Assembly: GCA_963667435.1 (NCBI GenBank)
Contig: OY763414.1
Span: forward strand, 4,092,001-4,156,000
Source: Marispirochaeta sp963667435
GTDB taxonomy: Bacteria; Spirochaetota; Spirochaetia; JC444; Marispirochaetaceae
Direction of reading: 5' to 3'
Length of the DNA: 64,000 nt
Shown here: positions 17,883 to 26,958 of the stretch, one piece after another
How the letters are laid out: each line of letters begins with the position of its first letter
Position numbering within the stretch: position 1 is the stretch's first letter
The notes under the pieces: model-generated
Told to the model about the DNA's origin: nothing
Database searches by the model: none
The model's input: the letters and a program-made list of their open reading frames with translations, nothing else
Translations under genes and position numbers: made by a program

Positions 17883-18707
17883 TCAGGTCCTGTGTGCCTT
17901 AAACCATTCCAGGTTTTCGTTGATAAAATAGAGGAAATAGTGCTGAATACCGTTAAAATACTCTACAGTCATCTGTGCTGCAGGAATTCCGATGTAGCGG
18001 TAATGCCAGCACTCCCAGGAGTAACCGGTAATACATTCATACCCTCTGGGGTAGGAGAGGGTAAAACCGTAGTCCGGTGCGTGTTCATATAACCATTTGC
18101 CTTCGGGAGTTTCTGCAAATTCATCGGTAATTGAGCCGAAATCAATGGTGGTCCCTAACTGATGCTGGCTGGTTCCCGGTCGTGCCGAGATCCTTGAGGC
18201 TTCCTCCTCGCCCATCTCCCGCACATAACGGGCGAAAAGACCTTTCTGATACTCGTAAGAGCGGTAGCTGGAAGAGTAGACGAGTTTAATCCCGTCCTCC
18301 CGGGCTGCGGCATCCATCCGCAGTACCGAGGGCATTATCATTTCCCGCAAACTCAGATCAGTACGGTTCAACAGCAGCGGGTAGTCCGTCAGGGGACGGA
18401 GATCCTCAGGGATATAGTCCGATGGAAGGGCATGCTGTTTATCTGCCAGGAGATACAGCTCTTCCGGCGCATTGGTAATCTGTTTCATCAGGTTCAGGAA
18501 CTTTTCCGGAGCCGCTGTAATTCTCCCGGCCAGCTCTCGATCCTTGAGCAGTCCGGTAAAATAGATCAGATCTTCAGAGCTGATTGAAAAGTCCTGAATA
18601 ATGGGCTGGGGGGTGGGTTCTGCAACAACTACAGGCTGCTTTTGTGTACAGCCTGCAAGGGCGAGAATTAGGAGTACGGATGCAGTGGTGTTTCTGGTAA
18701 AAATCAT
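17883..18707 (-). CDS. VanY-like D-alanyl-D-alanine carboxypeptidase lipoprotein
   Basis: 274 residues. Lipobox LALAGC puts the lipidated Cys at 20, so it faces the periplasm on a membrane anchor. The C-terminal half is an M15B metallopeptidase: SSYRSYEYQ, then SQHQLGTTIDFG with zinc ligands His 182 and Asp 189, then WECWHYR with Glu 232 and His 235. All catalytic positions are intact. The enzyme trims the terminal D-Ala from peptidoglycan stem peptides. It starts 13 bases after lon and is followed after two bases by the U32 gene. Confidence 0.85.
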   Translation of the reverse strand: MIFTRNTTASVLLILALAGCTQKQPVVVAEPTPQPIIQDFSISSEDLIYFTGLLKDRELAGRITAAPEKFLNLMKQITNAPEELYLLADKQHALPSDYIPEDLRPLTDYPLLLNRTDLSLREMIMPSVLRMDAAAREDGIKLVYSSSYRSYEYQKGLFARYVREMGEEEASRISARPGTSQHQLGTTIDFGSITDEFAETPEGKWLYEHAPDYGFTLSYPRGYECITGYSWECWHYRYIGIPAAQMTVEYFNGIQHYFLYFINENLEWFKAHRT

Positions 18708-18720
18708 TGTACCTCTTTCT

Positions 18721-21078
18721 TTATACTTTTCTCAGTCCGGGAAGAAGCAGATCAAGAACCTCTTCCATACGTTCTACGGGATGAAAGGTAATACCCTTTC
18801 GGATATTTTCCGGTATTTCATCCAGATCCCGTTCGTTTGAAGCGGGAATAATTATATGCTTCAGTTTATTTCGCCGGGCGGCAATGACCTTTTCCTTCAG
18901 CCCGCCAATGGGGAGGACATTTCCCACCAGTGAGAGTTCTCCAGTCATGGCGAAGTCGGCTTTCATTTTTTTCCCCGCAGCCAGTGAAATCAGGGCCGAT
19001 GTCATGGTAATTCCAGCCGAAGGGCCGTCCTTGGGAGTTGCTCCTGCAGGTATATGCAGATGTACCTGGTTTTTTTCAAACCAGGAGGCCTCTATGCCGT
19101 ACTCCGCGGCGATATGACGGGCGTGGGTAAAGGCTATTCCGGCGGATTCCTGCATGACATTGCCCATCTGCCCGGTAAGTCTGAATCCTTCTTTGCCGGG
19201 GTTGGATACCGCTTCTATAACCAGGATGTCGCCGCCGAAATTTGTCCACGCAAGTCCGATAGCGGTACCCGGTACCGCAGCCTGTTTCTTCACATCTTCC
19301 CTGAATACCGGTTTACCCAGATACTCTTCCAGTTCTTCGGTGCCGATTTTTACCGGCGACTTAGCCTCTTTCAGGATCAGCTTGGTGGCAATTTTTCTGG
19401 ATATCCGGTCCACCGCCTTTTCGTAGTTACGCATACCCGCTTCCCGGGCATAATGTACGGCGATTGATGAGAGGGCGGCTTTGTTGAAACGGACATCCTT
19501 CTTTTTCAGACCGTGTTTTCCCAGGGATTTCGGGAGGATGTATTTGCGGGCAATCTCAATCTTCTCCTGCTCGATGTAGCCGGAGAGCCTGATAATCTCC
19601 ATCCGATCCAGAAGGGGCCGGGGAATGGTATCCAGGGTATTCGCGGTGACAATAAAGAGTACAGACGAAACATCGAAGGGAAGGTCCAGATAATGGTCCC
19701 TGAAGGCAATGTTCTGCTCCGGATCCAGCACTTCCAGCAGAGCCGATGAGGGATCCCCCTGGTAACTGGAACCCATCTTGTCTATTTCATCTATCATGAA
19801 TACCGGGTTGCGGGATTTTACAATCTTGAGGCCCTGGATGATTTTTCCCGGCATTGCACCCACATAGGTTCGTCTATGTCCTTTTATTTCCGCCTCGTCC
19901 CGCATTCCTCCTACGGAAAAGCGAAAAAACTGCTTATTGAGAGCATGGGCGATGGATTTTCCTATTGAAGTTTTACCAACCCCGGGCGCGCCGACCAGAC
20001 AGATGATCGATCCCTTGGTATCCTTTTTGAGCTTTCGTACAGCCAGGAACTCAATTATCCGCTCTTTGATCTCTTCGAGGCCATAATGATCGGCATCGAG
20101 GATTTTACGGGCTTCTTCAAGTTCGAATTCTTCCACTGCAGGCTCTTCCCAGGGGAGGGACACCACGGTATCGAGATAGTTTCTGGTTACAATGAACTCC
20201 GATGCGTTGGGGTCCATCAGGGCGAATTTCTCAAGTTCCCGTTCCACCGGTTCCTTGACCTCAGGCGGAAGGGGCAGGGTATCAATGGTTTCCCTGAAAC
20301 GCTGATATTCACCGCTTTTTGCATCCACCGGCATGCCTAACTCTTTCTTTATCGCCTTGAGTTCCTCTTTCAGAAAGTATTCACGCTGGCTCTTTTCTAT
20401 TTTCTCGTTAATCTGCTGCTGAATCTTCTTCTGAATTGTCAGGAGTTCCTGTTCTTTTTTGATATAGACAAGAACCTGCTCCATTCGCTGCTGAACATCC
20501 AGGGTTTCAAGTATTCCCTGCTGTTCCTCCCGCTTTATATTAAGAATGGAAGAGATGAAATCTGCAATTTTACCCGGATGATCAATGTTGATCATGTTCA
20601 GCCGCACTTCTTCGGAAAAAATCGGGTTGTTCTCCGAAAGTTGCTTCATTTCTGTAAGCAGTGCCCGGGAGAGGGCCTTTACCTCCAGGGTATCATCCTT
20701 CTGATCATCCAGATATTCAATCGCAGCGGAAAGGGGCTGCTCTTCCGTTATGAACTTCTTGATCCTGAAGCGCTTGAGAGTTGAAATAAATATATTCAGG
20801 CCGCCATCGGGCAGGTTTATCTTCTTGACAATTTTTGCCACCGTACCTACGGAGTAGAGATCTGCGCCGGAGGGGTTTTCCAGTTCTCCGTCTTTCATGA
20901 GCACAAGTCCGACAATGCCGTTGGACTCCGAAGCCTGATTGACAATGTCAATATCCTCTTTGCCGGAGATCATAAGAGGAGTAAAAATCCCCGGGAAAAT
21001 AGGTCTCCCGTTTAAGGGAATAATAAACAGCTTGTTCGGTAAAATCTGATCTGCAGGAATTATTTGTTGTTCAGCCAT
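18721..21078 (-). CDS. lon: ATP-dependent protease Lon
   Basis: 785 residues, the standard length of LonA. The N-terminal substrate domain (1-210) is followed by the coiled region, then an AAA+ module with Walker A GAPGVGKTS at 363-371 and Walker B FMIDEID at 427-433. The C-terminal protease domain carries catalytic Ser 687 (DGPSAG) and Lys 730 (GGLKEK), spaced 43 residues apart as in the E. coli enzyme. It degrades misfolded and regulatory proteins in the cytoplasm. GAGGT precedes the ATG. First gene of lon-vanY-like-U32, and divergent from recO across about 70 bases. Confidence 0.97.
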   Translation of the reverse strand: MAEQQIIPADQILPNKLFIIPLNGRPIFPGIFTPLMISGKEDIDIVNQASESNGIVGLVLMKDGELENPSGADLYSVGTVAKIVKKINLPDGGLNIFISTLKRFRIKKFITEEQPLSAAIEYLDDQKDDTLEVKALSRALLTEMKQLSENNPIFSEEVRLNMINIDHPGKIADFISSILNIKREEQQGILETLDVQQRMEQVLVYIKKEQELLTIQKKIQQQINEKIEKSQREYFLKEELKAIKKELGMPVDAKSGEYQRFRETIDTLPLPPEVKEPVERELEKFALMDPNASEFIVTRNYLDTVVSLPWEEPAVEEFELEEARKILDADHYGLEEIKERIIEFLAVRKLKKDTKGSIICLVGAPGVGKTSIGKSIAHALNKQFFRFSVGGMRDEAEIKGHRRTYVGAMPGKIIQGLKIVKSRNPVFMIDEIDKMGSSYQGDPSSALLEVLDPEQNIAFRDHYLDLPFDVSSVLFIVTANTLDTIPRPLLDRMEIIRLSGYIEQEKIEIARKYILPKSLGKHGLKKKDVRFNKAALSSIAVHYAREAGMRNYEKAVDRISRKIATKLILKEAKSPVKIGTEELEEYLGKPVFREDVKKQAAVPGTAIGLAWTNFGGDILVIEAVSNPGKEGFRLTGQMGNVMQESAGIAFTHARHIAAEYGIEASWFEKNQVHLHIPAGATPKDGPSAGITMTSALISLAAGKKMKADFAMTGELSLVGNVLPIGGLKEKVIAARRNKLKHIIIPASNERDLDEIPENIRKGITFHPVERMEEVLDLLLPGLRKV

Positions 21079-21151
21079 GCGAACCTCATTTGATGAATAT
21101 TCTTTGCGGGTCTATAAGGTACAAAGATTTATTGAAATCATCAATAGAAAG

Positions 21152-21955
21152 ATGTATGATGCTTTCCTGATGAGCCGCGCCGGAGCAACGGAAGCCCTTA
21201 TATTGAGGGCCTCCAGATTTGGGGATTACCATAAACAGCTGGAACTGCTGAGTCCTGAACTGGGTCTTCTCAAAGCAGTTGCATACGGAGCCTGTAAAGG
21301 TAAAAGCCGGCTTGTCGGAACCAGCGATCCATATTCAAGCTCCCGGCTTCAGCTCTACCGAAATCCGGTGAAGAACCAGTATAAGGTATCAGATATTGAT
21401 GTGATTGAGAGCTATGAAGGTATCCGCATCGAACTGCACCGGACCTATGCCGCAGCCCTTGTTTCAGAAGTTATGATTGCTGCATATGCCGGAGGGGGCC
21501 CGGATTACAGTTATCCCTACGGCCTTCTGCGCAGAATACTCAAGCTCATCAGCGGAGCTGACAGGGAGATCTGCCGCCGCGCTGTTTTTCAGTTTCTTGT
21601 CCGCTTTCTGGCTCATGCCGGTTTTCTTGGATACGGTGATGAATGTGCCCGCTGCGGAACCCTGTTCCGAAGGGATGAAACTGCAACGGTCAGCCTCAAG
21701 GATGAGGGATTGTGTTGCAGTTCGTGTTCCGGACATGAGGATCCTCCGGTTTCACCGGGAATGCGACGTTACATAAGCAGTGCCCTGGAACAGCCTCTCT
21801 CCCGGGCCATGGAAATCGGTCCTGATGTGGAACTTTCGCGGGGCCTTGTCCGGATGCTGTCTGCGGTGCTGGACAGTACTCTGCAGCGGAAAGTCCGGTC
21901 ATTTGATGTCTTCTTCTCTTTTGATATATATTCCAGCACGGGAGTTCAGCAGTGA
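21152..21955 (+). CDS. recO: DNA repair protein RecO
   Basis: About 267 residues. The N-terminal OB fold opens with GATEALILRASRFGDYHKQL and ELGLLKAVAYGACKGKSRL. The helical C-terminal part has a four-Cys zinc site, CARCG and CCSSC. RecO loads RecA at single-stranded gaps together with RecR. The start is uncertain: ATG 21152 and ATG 21170 (MSRAGATEAL) are both possible and neither has a clear ribosome site; ATG 21077 overlaps the lon start codon and is unlikely. The end overlaps the GTG of thpR. Confidence 0.88.
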   Translation: MYDAFLMSRAGATEALILRASRFGDYHKQLELLSPELGLLKAVAYGACKGKSRLVGTSDPYSSSRLQLYRNPVKNQYKVSDIDVIESYEGIRIELHRTYAAALVSEVMIAAYAGGGPDYSYPYGLLRRILKLISGADREICRRAVFQFLVRFLAHAGFLGYGDECARCGTLFRRDETATVSLKDEGLCCSSCSGHEDPPVSPGMRRYISSALEQPLSRAMEIGPDVELSRGLVRMLSAVLDSTLQRKVRSFDVFFSFDIYSSTGVQQ

Positions 21956-22524
21956 AGGATTCAATACGCCTTTTTACCGCGTTTCCTCTTAGTCCCGAGA
22001 TAAAAAAACAGGTATATTCACTGCAGAATCAGATTCGTAAAATCAGACAGCCGAATCTGCGGTTGATAGGTAAGTATGAGCTGCACATTACTCTCCATTT
22101 TCTGGGAGATACTGATCCCCTGCAGCTAAAGAATCTGCAGAGAATTCTTGCAGAGACAGCGGGTAAAGGGCGGGATGTACAGTTTACCGCAAAGGAGATC
22201 GGTGCCTTTCCGGCTATGGAACGGGCCCGGGGTCTAAGCCTGAATCTGGCTGATCCGAAGGGAGACTTCCAGCGTCTGTATCGTCTTTTTGAAGAGCCCC
22301 TGGTAAAGGCGGGATATTTAAAGCGCGAGGCCTCCTACAGTCCCCATATTACTCTGGCACGGGTGCGGGGTCGCCGGGGTATTGAAGTTGATGCAGCTTC
22401 ACTTCCGCAGGTTGGTGGTGAGGGTGATATCTGGTACAGCGCAGACCGGGTCATACTCTATCGTTCCGAACTGACTCCGGCGGGAGCCAGGTACTTTCCT
22501 GAAGGAACATTTGTTCTGGGTTAA
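21952..22524 (+). CDS. thpR: RNA 2',3'-cyclic phosphodiesterase (LigT/2H family)
   Basis: 190 residues starting at GTG, which overlaps the recO stop in GTGA. It carries both catalytic repeats of the 2H phosphoesterase superfamily: HITLHFLG with His 45 and HITLARVRG with His 132. The N-terminus RLFTAFPLSPEIKKQVY is characteristic of ThpR. The enzyme opens 2',3'-cyclic phosphate RNA ends to 2'-phosphates. Second gene of recO-thpR-recJ; the grouping with two repair genes suggests shared transcription rather than a shared reaction. Confidence 0.9.
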   Translation: MKDSIRLFTAFPLSPEIKKQVYSLQNQIRKIRQPNLRLIGKYELHITLHFLGDTDPLQLKNLQRILAETAGKGRDVQFTAKEIGAFPAMERARGLSLNLADPKGDFQRLYRLFEEPLVKAGYLKREASYSPHITLARVRGRRGIEVDAASLPQVGGEGDIWYSADRVILYRSELTPAGARYFPEGTFVLG

Positions 22525-22557
22525 ACATGGTAATAAGTTCTACGGAGTTGTATATAG

Positions 22558-24720
22558 ATGCTTTGGCAAAAAAAAGAGATAGAGAGCGGTCTGGTTCGCA
22601 AGGTTGCCGATGAATACGGCCTGGATCTGCTCCTCTCATCCATTCTTGTAAGGAGAAATCTCCACAGACGTTCCGACATCAAGTTTGTGCTGGAAGATGA
22701 TCTTATGTTCACCCATAACCCCTTTCTTTTTGTGGAGATGGAGGATGCGGTGGACAGGATTCACCGGGCTTTTGAAGAGGGAGAGAAAATCCTGGTGTTC
22801 GGCGACAGGGACGTTGATGGAATAACCTCCACTGTACTGATAACCCAGACCCTGCGGGACCTTGGCGGTGATGTTGAGTGGCGTGTTCCCATGGGAGATG
22901 ACCCTTACGGCCTCAATATGGCAACAGTTGAGGATTTCGGCAGCAGGGACGGCACCCTGATTATTACCGTGGACTGCGGTATTTCCAACAAGCAGGAGAT
23001 TGAGCGCGGCCTTGAGCTGGGGATAGAGACCATCGTGGTGGATCATCACAATCCGCCTGAGGAACTTCCTCCGGCGGTGGCTATAATCAATCCCAAGATA
23101 GAGGATTCGGGTTATCCCTTTCGAGATCTTGCGGGCTGCGGGGTGGTCTCCAAGCTTGTCTGGGCGCTCTACTTCTCGGGATCTCCCTTCTATAATCAGT
23201 CGGTCTGTCTTCTGAATATACGGCCGGGGAACGACAGTTATTTTATTGATGCTGTCCGGCTTGTTAACCTTGTGGAAACCGAAAGGATTACCGAGACCCT
23301 CAATTCCGGTATGGTTGGCCTTTCGGAAACCCGGCTTTACCGCTTCCTCGAGGGGGAAGAGATACTGGTATATGATGCTGAACTGCAGGAGATGATGCTG
23401 AGAAAGATTTTCGGCCCCGATACACTTATCGGGCTGAATGATCTGAAACCGGAAATCGAAAAAACTTTTCCATCGTTGAGAGGAAAGGGTGACAGCCTTC
23501 TCGCTCTGCGGGAAAAAAGCCGACTGGGAAAGTATGAAGAGAAGGGACTGGAAGAGATCGATGTTCTTGTAAACCTTTTCCGAAGCTTTGTAAACCGGAA
23601 AACTCCTTCACTGGCAGAGGATTATCCCAGAAGCCTCGACCTGGTTGCGCTGGGTACCCTGGCCGATCTGATGCCTCTTGTGGATGAGAACCGTATTCTT
23701 GTTCGTCAGGGACTGAAAGTTCTGAATGTTACCGGGCGTAAGGGCTTACGGGAACTTCTGTTCCAGAAGAATCTCCTGGGAAAACGGCTTGGAACAACAG
23801 ATATTTCCTGGCAGTTGAGCCCGTCCATTAATGCCACCGGTCGTCTGGGCCGACCGGATACTGCTGTACGGCTGCTCCTTGCGGATGAAGAGGAACAACT
23901 GAAAGAGCTTGCCCAGGAGGTGGAAAATCTCAATCGGGAACGGCGTAAATTAGGTGAGACCGTCTGGGCCAAGGTTTTTCCGAAAACAAGGAAGAGCCTG
24001 GAGGAGCATGGTGAAAATCTTGTAGTTATCTCCGATGATTCAATTCATCGGGGCATAACGGGAATCCTTGCTTCACGGCTTTCGAACACTATGAAGGTTC
24101 CCGCCATGGTGGTAGCCCATTTTGACGGCAAGGCAGTAGGCTCCATGCGCTGTGCCCCGCCATTCAATGTGCGGGATTTTATGGCAAACTTTTCTGATCT
24201 GTTTATCGATTTCGGCGGCCATGACTGTGCCGGCGGGTTCTCCATGCCGGAGGAAAATTTTGCAACCTTTACTCACAGGGTAAGAACCTTTGCAAAAAAC
24301 ATCACACCTGTGGAAACTCCGGAAGAGGCACTGGTAATTGATGCGGAGCTTCCACCCTCCTACATGAATCCCGACCTGATTAAGATACAGGAGAGCTTTG
24401 AACCATACGGTGAGGGAAATCAGCCACTGGTTTTTTTGGCCAGGAATATGAAGATTGTTTCTGCAGATCCCATGGGGCGCAAGGAAATTGTCCATCTGAA
24501 ACTGCTCCTTGAATCCGGTGCTCACAAGTGGCCTGCGGTCTACTGGAATGCAGCATCCCGTCTTGGAGATGATTTTGAGGTTGGAGATACCGTGGACGTA
24601 GCCTTCCGTCTGGGCAGAAACTATTTTAACAACGCGGAAACCCTGCAGCTTACCGTTCTTGACCTGTGTCGTCCTGCGAATGTGCGTATAGAGAGTGTTT
24701 CCTCCCTGACTGAGAATTAA
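22558..24720 (+). CDS. recJ: Single-stranded-DNA exonuclease RecJ, with a large insertion
   Basis: 720 residues, longer than the roughly 560-580 of E. coli RecJ. The DHH phosphoesterase motifs are present: GDRDVDGITS at 82-91 (Tyr or His replaced by Arg in the DxDxDG loop), ITVDCGISN and VVDHHNPP. The DHHA1 part has SPSINATGRLGRPDTA and DFGGHDCAGGFSM. About 130 extra residues lie between the DHH halves, from about 215 to 345 (GPDTLIGLNDL, then REKSRLGKYEEKGL). RecJ resects 5' ends in recombination and mismatch repair, which fits the neighbouring recO and the mutL at 37217. The insertion is unexplained. Confidence 0.92.
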   Translation: MLWQKKEIESGLVRKVADEYGLDLLLSSILVRRNLHRRSDIKFVLEDDLMFTHNPFLFVEMEDAVDRIHRAFEEGEKILVFGDRDVDGITSTVLITQTLRDLGGDVEWRVPMGDDPYGLNMATVEDFGSRDGTLIITVDCGISNKQEIERGLELGIETIVVDHHNPPEELPPAVAIINPKIEDSGYPFRDLAGCGVVSKLVWALYFSGSPFYNQSVCLLNIRPGNDSYFIDAVRLVNLVETERITETLNSGMVGLSETRLYRFLEGEEILVYDAELQEMMLRKIFGPDTLIGLNDLKPEIEKTFPSLRGKGDSLLALREKSRLGKYEEKGLEEIDVLVNLFRSFVNRKTPSLAEDYPRSLDLVALGTLADLMPLVDENRILVRQGLKVLNVTGRKGLRELLFQKNLLGKRLGTTDISWQLSPSINATGRLGRPDTAVRLLLADEEEQLKELAQEVENLNRERRKLGETVWAKVFPKTRKSLEEHGENLVVISDDSIHRGITGILASRLSNTMKVPAMVVAHFDGKAVGSMRCAPPFNVRDFMANFSDLFIDFGGHDCAGGFSMPEENFATFTHRVRTFAKNITPVETPEEALVIDAELPPSYMNPDLIKIQESFEPYGEGNQPLVFLARNMKIVSADPMGRKEIVHLKLLLESGAHKWPAVYWNAASRLGDDFEVGDTVDVAFRLGRNYFNNAETLQLTVLDLCRPANVRIESVSSLTEN

Positions 24721-24731
24721 GGCAGCAGGAA

Positions 24732-25613
24732 TTGAAAAAATCAGAAAAAAAAGGCGGAGCAGCCCTTATTGTAGGACTGCTTCTCTGCCTGAAGGCGTTT
24801 TCCTGGGAGGTGGATACCAGCCTCTGCTCTCCCGGAGGTATTATCAGTGTCAAATGCATGGCAGACGAAGGAATTGTTACCGGGATTCTTTACGGGGATG
24901 ACAGAAAACTCTCTTCCGGGGAGGTTTTTGCTCTTGCCGGAGATCACCGTCTTCTAATTCTGCCTGTTCCCTGTGATGCCGAGGATCCTGCGGGACGGGT
25001 GGAATTGCTGTTTAAAAACGGAAGCAGAGAATCCGTCGGGGTAGGCTTTTCCAGTCGCGATTTTACGGCAGAAGAGATTCCGCTGAATGGATCAATGACC
25101 AGTCTCAGGCAGAGTGATGATCCCAGAAAGGTGAATGAATCCCGTCGTTTGTGGGAGATCCTCTCTTCATTCAATCCTGATGCGGTTCCGTCTTCGGCAT
25201 TTATTCTTCCAGTGGGAGGGGCACGGGAGAGCAGTCATTACGGAGATCGCAGGATATTTCTTTATTCCGGCGGCGAAAGCAGTCGGTCCCTCCATTATGG
25301 AATAGATTATGCTGTTCCTGTGGGGACGCCGGTAAAAGCTCCCGCCGCCGGTACAGTGATCCTTGCCGTTGATCGAAAACTTACGGGCAACAGCATGGTT
25401 ATAGAGCACGGTCCCGGCATATATACCCTCTACTATCACCTGGACAAATTGATGGCAGACGAAGGCAGCAGGGTGGAGCAGGGAGAAATTATCGCTGAAA
25501 GCGGGATCACGGGACTTGCCACAGGCGCTCATCTTCACTGGGAGCTGCGGGTGAATGGAGTTCCTGTGGATCCCCTTCTTTTTCTCAACCGCCCGGTAGT
25601 GAGAATCCCTTAA
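24732..25613 (+). CDS. M23 (LytM-type) peptidoglycan endopeptidase, exported
   Basis: 293 residues starting at TTG 24732, eight bases behind GCAGGA. A signal peptide (ALIVGLLLCLKAFS) is followed by an N-terminal strand domain of about 110 residues. The C-terminal M23 domain has all zinc and catalytic residues: HYGID with His 188 and Asp 192, YYHLD with His 236, and HLHW with His 267 and 269. It should cut peptide cross-links of peptidoglycan in the periplasm. It lies 11 bases after recJ, so it is probably in the same transcript. Confidence 0.88.
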   Translation: MKKSEKKGGAALIVGLLLCLKAFSWEVDTSLCSPGGIISVKCMADEGIVTGILYGDDRKLSSGEVFALAGDHRLLILPVPCDAEDPAGRVELLFKNGSRESVGVGFSSRDFTAEEIPLNGSMTSLRQSDDPRKVNESRRLWEILSSFNPDAVPSSAFILPVGGARESSHYGDRRIFLYSGGESSRSLHYGIDYAVPVGTPVKAPAAGTVILAVDRKLTGNSMVIEHGPGIYTLYYHLDKLMADEGSRVEQGEIIAESGITGLATGAHLHWELRVNGVPVDPLLFLNRPVVRIP

Positions 25614-25689
25614 CAGTTGCACTTTACCGGAGTAAAAAAACGGTGTAATAATTATATAAAGGTGTAATTTTCAAATCCGGAGTTTATGA

Positions 25690-26592
25690 ATGTATACACA
25701 CAGAAACTCTCTTATTATCGTGACATTTCTTTTATTTAGCCTGACTCTTTTTGCAGAACGCCCGGAGTGGACGGTTCACCTTCCGTTTACCGAGGACGCC
25801 TTCTGGGGCGTCGGTCATGCCGGAAGCCAGGCAGAAGCTTCAAATCTGGCGAAGCAGGAGATTCTGATGCAGCTCTGCAGCCGTGTAAAGGCAGTGATAA
25901 CCATGGAAACTTCATCTGCCGGCGGGCGGGAGGTGGCAGATGAAAAAATGGATACATTCTTTGGCCATAACACCCTCAGGGGTGCTGAGCTGGTGGAAAG
26001 TTTTCAGGAAGGCGACCAGTTCTGGATCCTGATGAAGTACTGCGAAGATTGCGGCAACAGTCTTATTAAAAGTGCTCTCTACCGCTATGAGGAAGAGCTG
26101 GATTATGACAGCGGAAAACTGTATGAAAAAGTCTCCTCCACTGCCGTTGATCAGGCATTCCTTGTGGAGCGTCGTTTGAAGGAACTCAAGCTGCAGGATT
26201 ATCGTGCAGAGGATATTCTGGTCCGTTTTGATGATAACCGGGTTCTCATTATGATTGTAAACTTTATTCCCGACGACGCTGCCCTTTCGGAGAGCCAGAA
26301 AAAGGGGCTGATAACCATCAGTGAGACTCTTTTGAAGGAGCTGCAGGAACTGAACTACAGGAGTATTTCCATTACAGGCCATGCCAATCCAACGGGAAAA
26401 AGTAATGAGGAAGCAGAACTGATGGAACTGTCGCATCTGCGTGCTGAAACTCTGGCAGAATACCTTGCCGGTGCCGGAATAACCATTAATGAAGTAGACT
26501 GGAAAGGTGGAGATGTGCTTATAGGTGATACTTCTACTCCTCTGGGCCGTGGTTTGAACCGGCGCGTAGAAATTGCTGTTAATTTTGAGTAA
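25690..26592 (+). CDS. Exported protein with LPP20-like and OmpA-like domains
   Basis: 300 residues. A signal peptide (LIIVTFLLFSLTLFA) is followed by an LPP20-like region: WGVGHAGSQAEASNLAKQEI and then a strand ending DQFWILMKYC. The C-terminal 110 residues resemble OmpA peptidoglycan-binding domains: ISITGHANPTGKSNEEAELM, LSHLRAETLAEYL, and GRGLNRRVEIAVNF, with the typical Asn-Arg-Arg-Val-Glu. The first peptidoglycan-binding Asp of the family is less clear. It may tether the outer membrane to the wall. It lies 76 bases downstream of the M23 gene. Confidence 0.7.
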   Translation: MYTHRNSLIIVTFLLFSLTLFAERPEWTVHLPFTEDAFWGVGHAGSQAEASNLAKQEILMQLCSRVKAVITMETSSAGGREVADEKMDTFFGHNTLRGAELVESFQEGDQFWILMKYCEDCGNSLIKSALYRYEEELDYDSGKLYEKVSSTAVDQAFLVERRLKELKLQDYRAEDILVRFDDNRVLIMIVNFIPDDAALSESQKKGLITISETLLKELQELNYRSISITGHANPTGKSNEEAELMELSHLRAETLAEYLAGAGITINEVDWKGGDVLIGDTSTPLGRGLNRRVEIAVNFE

Positions 26593-26602
26593 TGCATCAA
26601 TC

Positions 26603-26631
26603 TTGACACTCCCAATGAATTCCGCTTTAAT
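26603..26631 (+). promoter_or_regulatory. Sigma-70-type promoter of rpsU
   Basis: TTGACA at 26603-26608 is a perfect -35 box. A 17-base spacer separates it from TTTAAT at 26626-26631 (five of six). Transcription should begin near 26638, giving a leader of about 40 bases before the rpsU start. Confidence 0.85.
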
Positions 26632-26676
26632 TACGGCCATCGCATGTATATTTACAGCGGAGGGAGGTGATTTTCT

Positions 26677-26886
26677 ATCGCCAATATAAAGATCGATGAA
26701 GGCGAGCCCCTTGAAAAGGCAATCAAGCGCTTCAAGCGCATGGTAGAGAAAGAGGGCATTATCCGCGAATGGAAGAAGCGGGAATATTTTGAAAAGCCTT
26801 CCACCATCAAAAACCGCAAGAAAAAGGCTATGGAGCGGAAGCAGATGAAAAAACTGCGGAAGATTCAGGCCTCCAAAAACTACTGA
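26677..26886 (+). CDS. rpsU: Ribosomal protein bS21 with an apparent AUC start codon
   Basis: 69 residues, read as M(AUC)ANIKIDEGEPLEKAIKRF and so on to ASKNY. The sequence is typical bS21: KRFKRMVEKEGIIREWKKR, then EYFEKPSTIKNRKKKAMERK. bS21 sits near the 3' end of 16S rRNA in the small subunit and takes part in initiation. There is no ATG, GTG or TTG at the expected start. The frame is closed just upstream by TGA at 26668-26670, inside the Shine-Dalgarno sequence itself. GGAGGTGA at 26663-26670 matches the full anti-SD, and ATC at 26677 lies nine bases from GGAGG. The first in-frame ATG, at 26740, would remove 21 conserved residues. It has its own promoter and terminator. Confidence 0.88.
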   Translation: MANIKIDEGEPLEKAIKRFKRMVEKEGIIREWKKREYFEKPSTIKNRKKKAMERKQMKKLRKIQASKNY

Positions 26887-26927
26887 TTTTTGGAAATATT
26901 CTTATACGTGTTTAGTACACGTGCTGA

Positions 26928-26958
26928 AGGGGCTCCCATTGCCGGAGCCTCTTTTTTT
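26928..26958 (+). terminator. Intrinsic terminator of rpsU
   Basis: Stem GGGGCTCC with GGAGCCTC (one G-T pair), loop CATTGCC, followed by seven T residues. It lies about 40 bases after the rpsU stop and separates it from the DHODH-like gene. Confidence 0.9.

Noticed and set aside
21077..21151. Upstream start of recO at ATG 21077.
   Set aside because: It overlaps the start codon of the divergent lon gene and adds residues unlike RecO.
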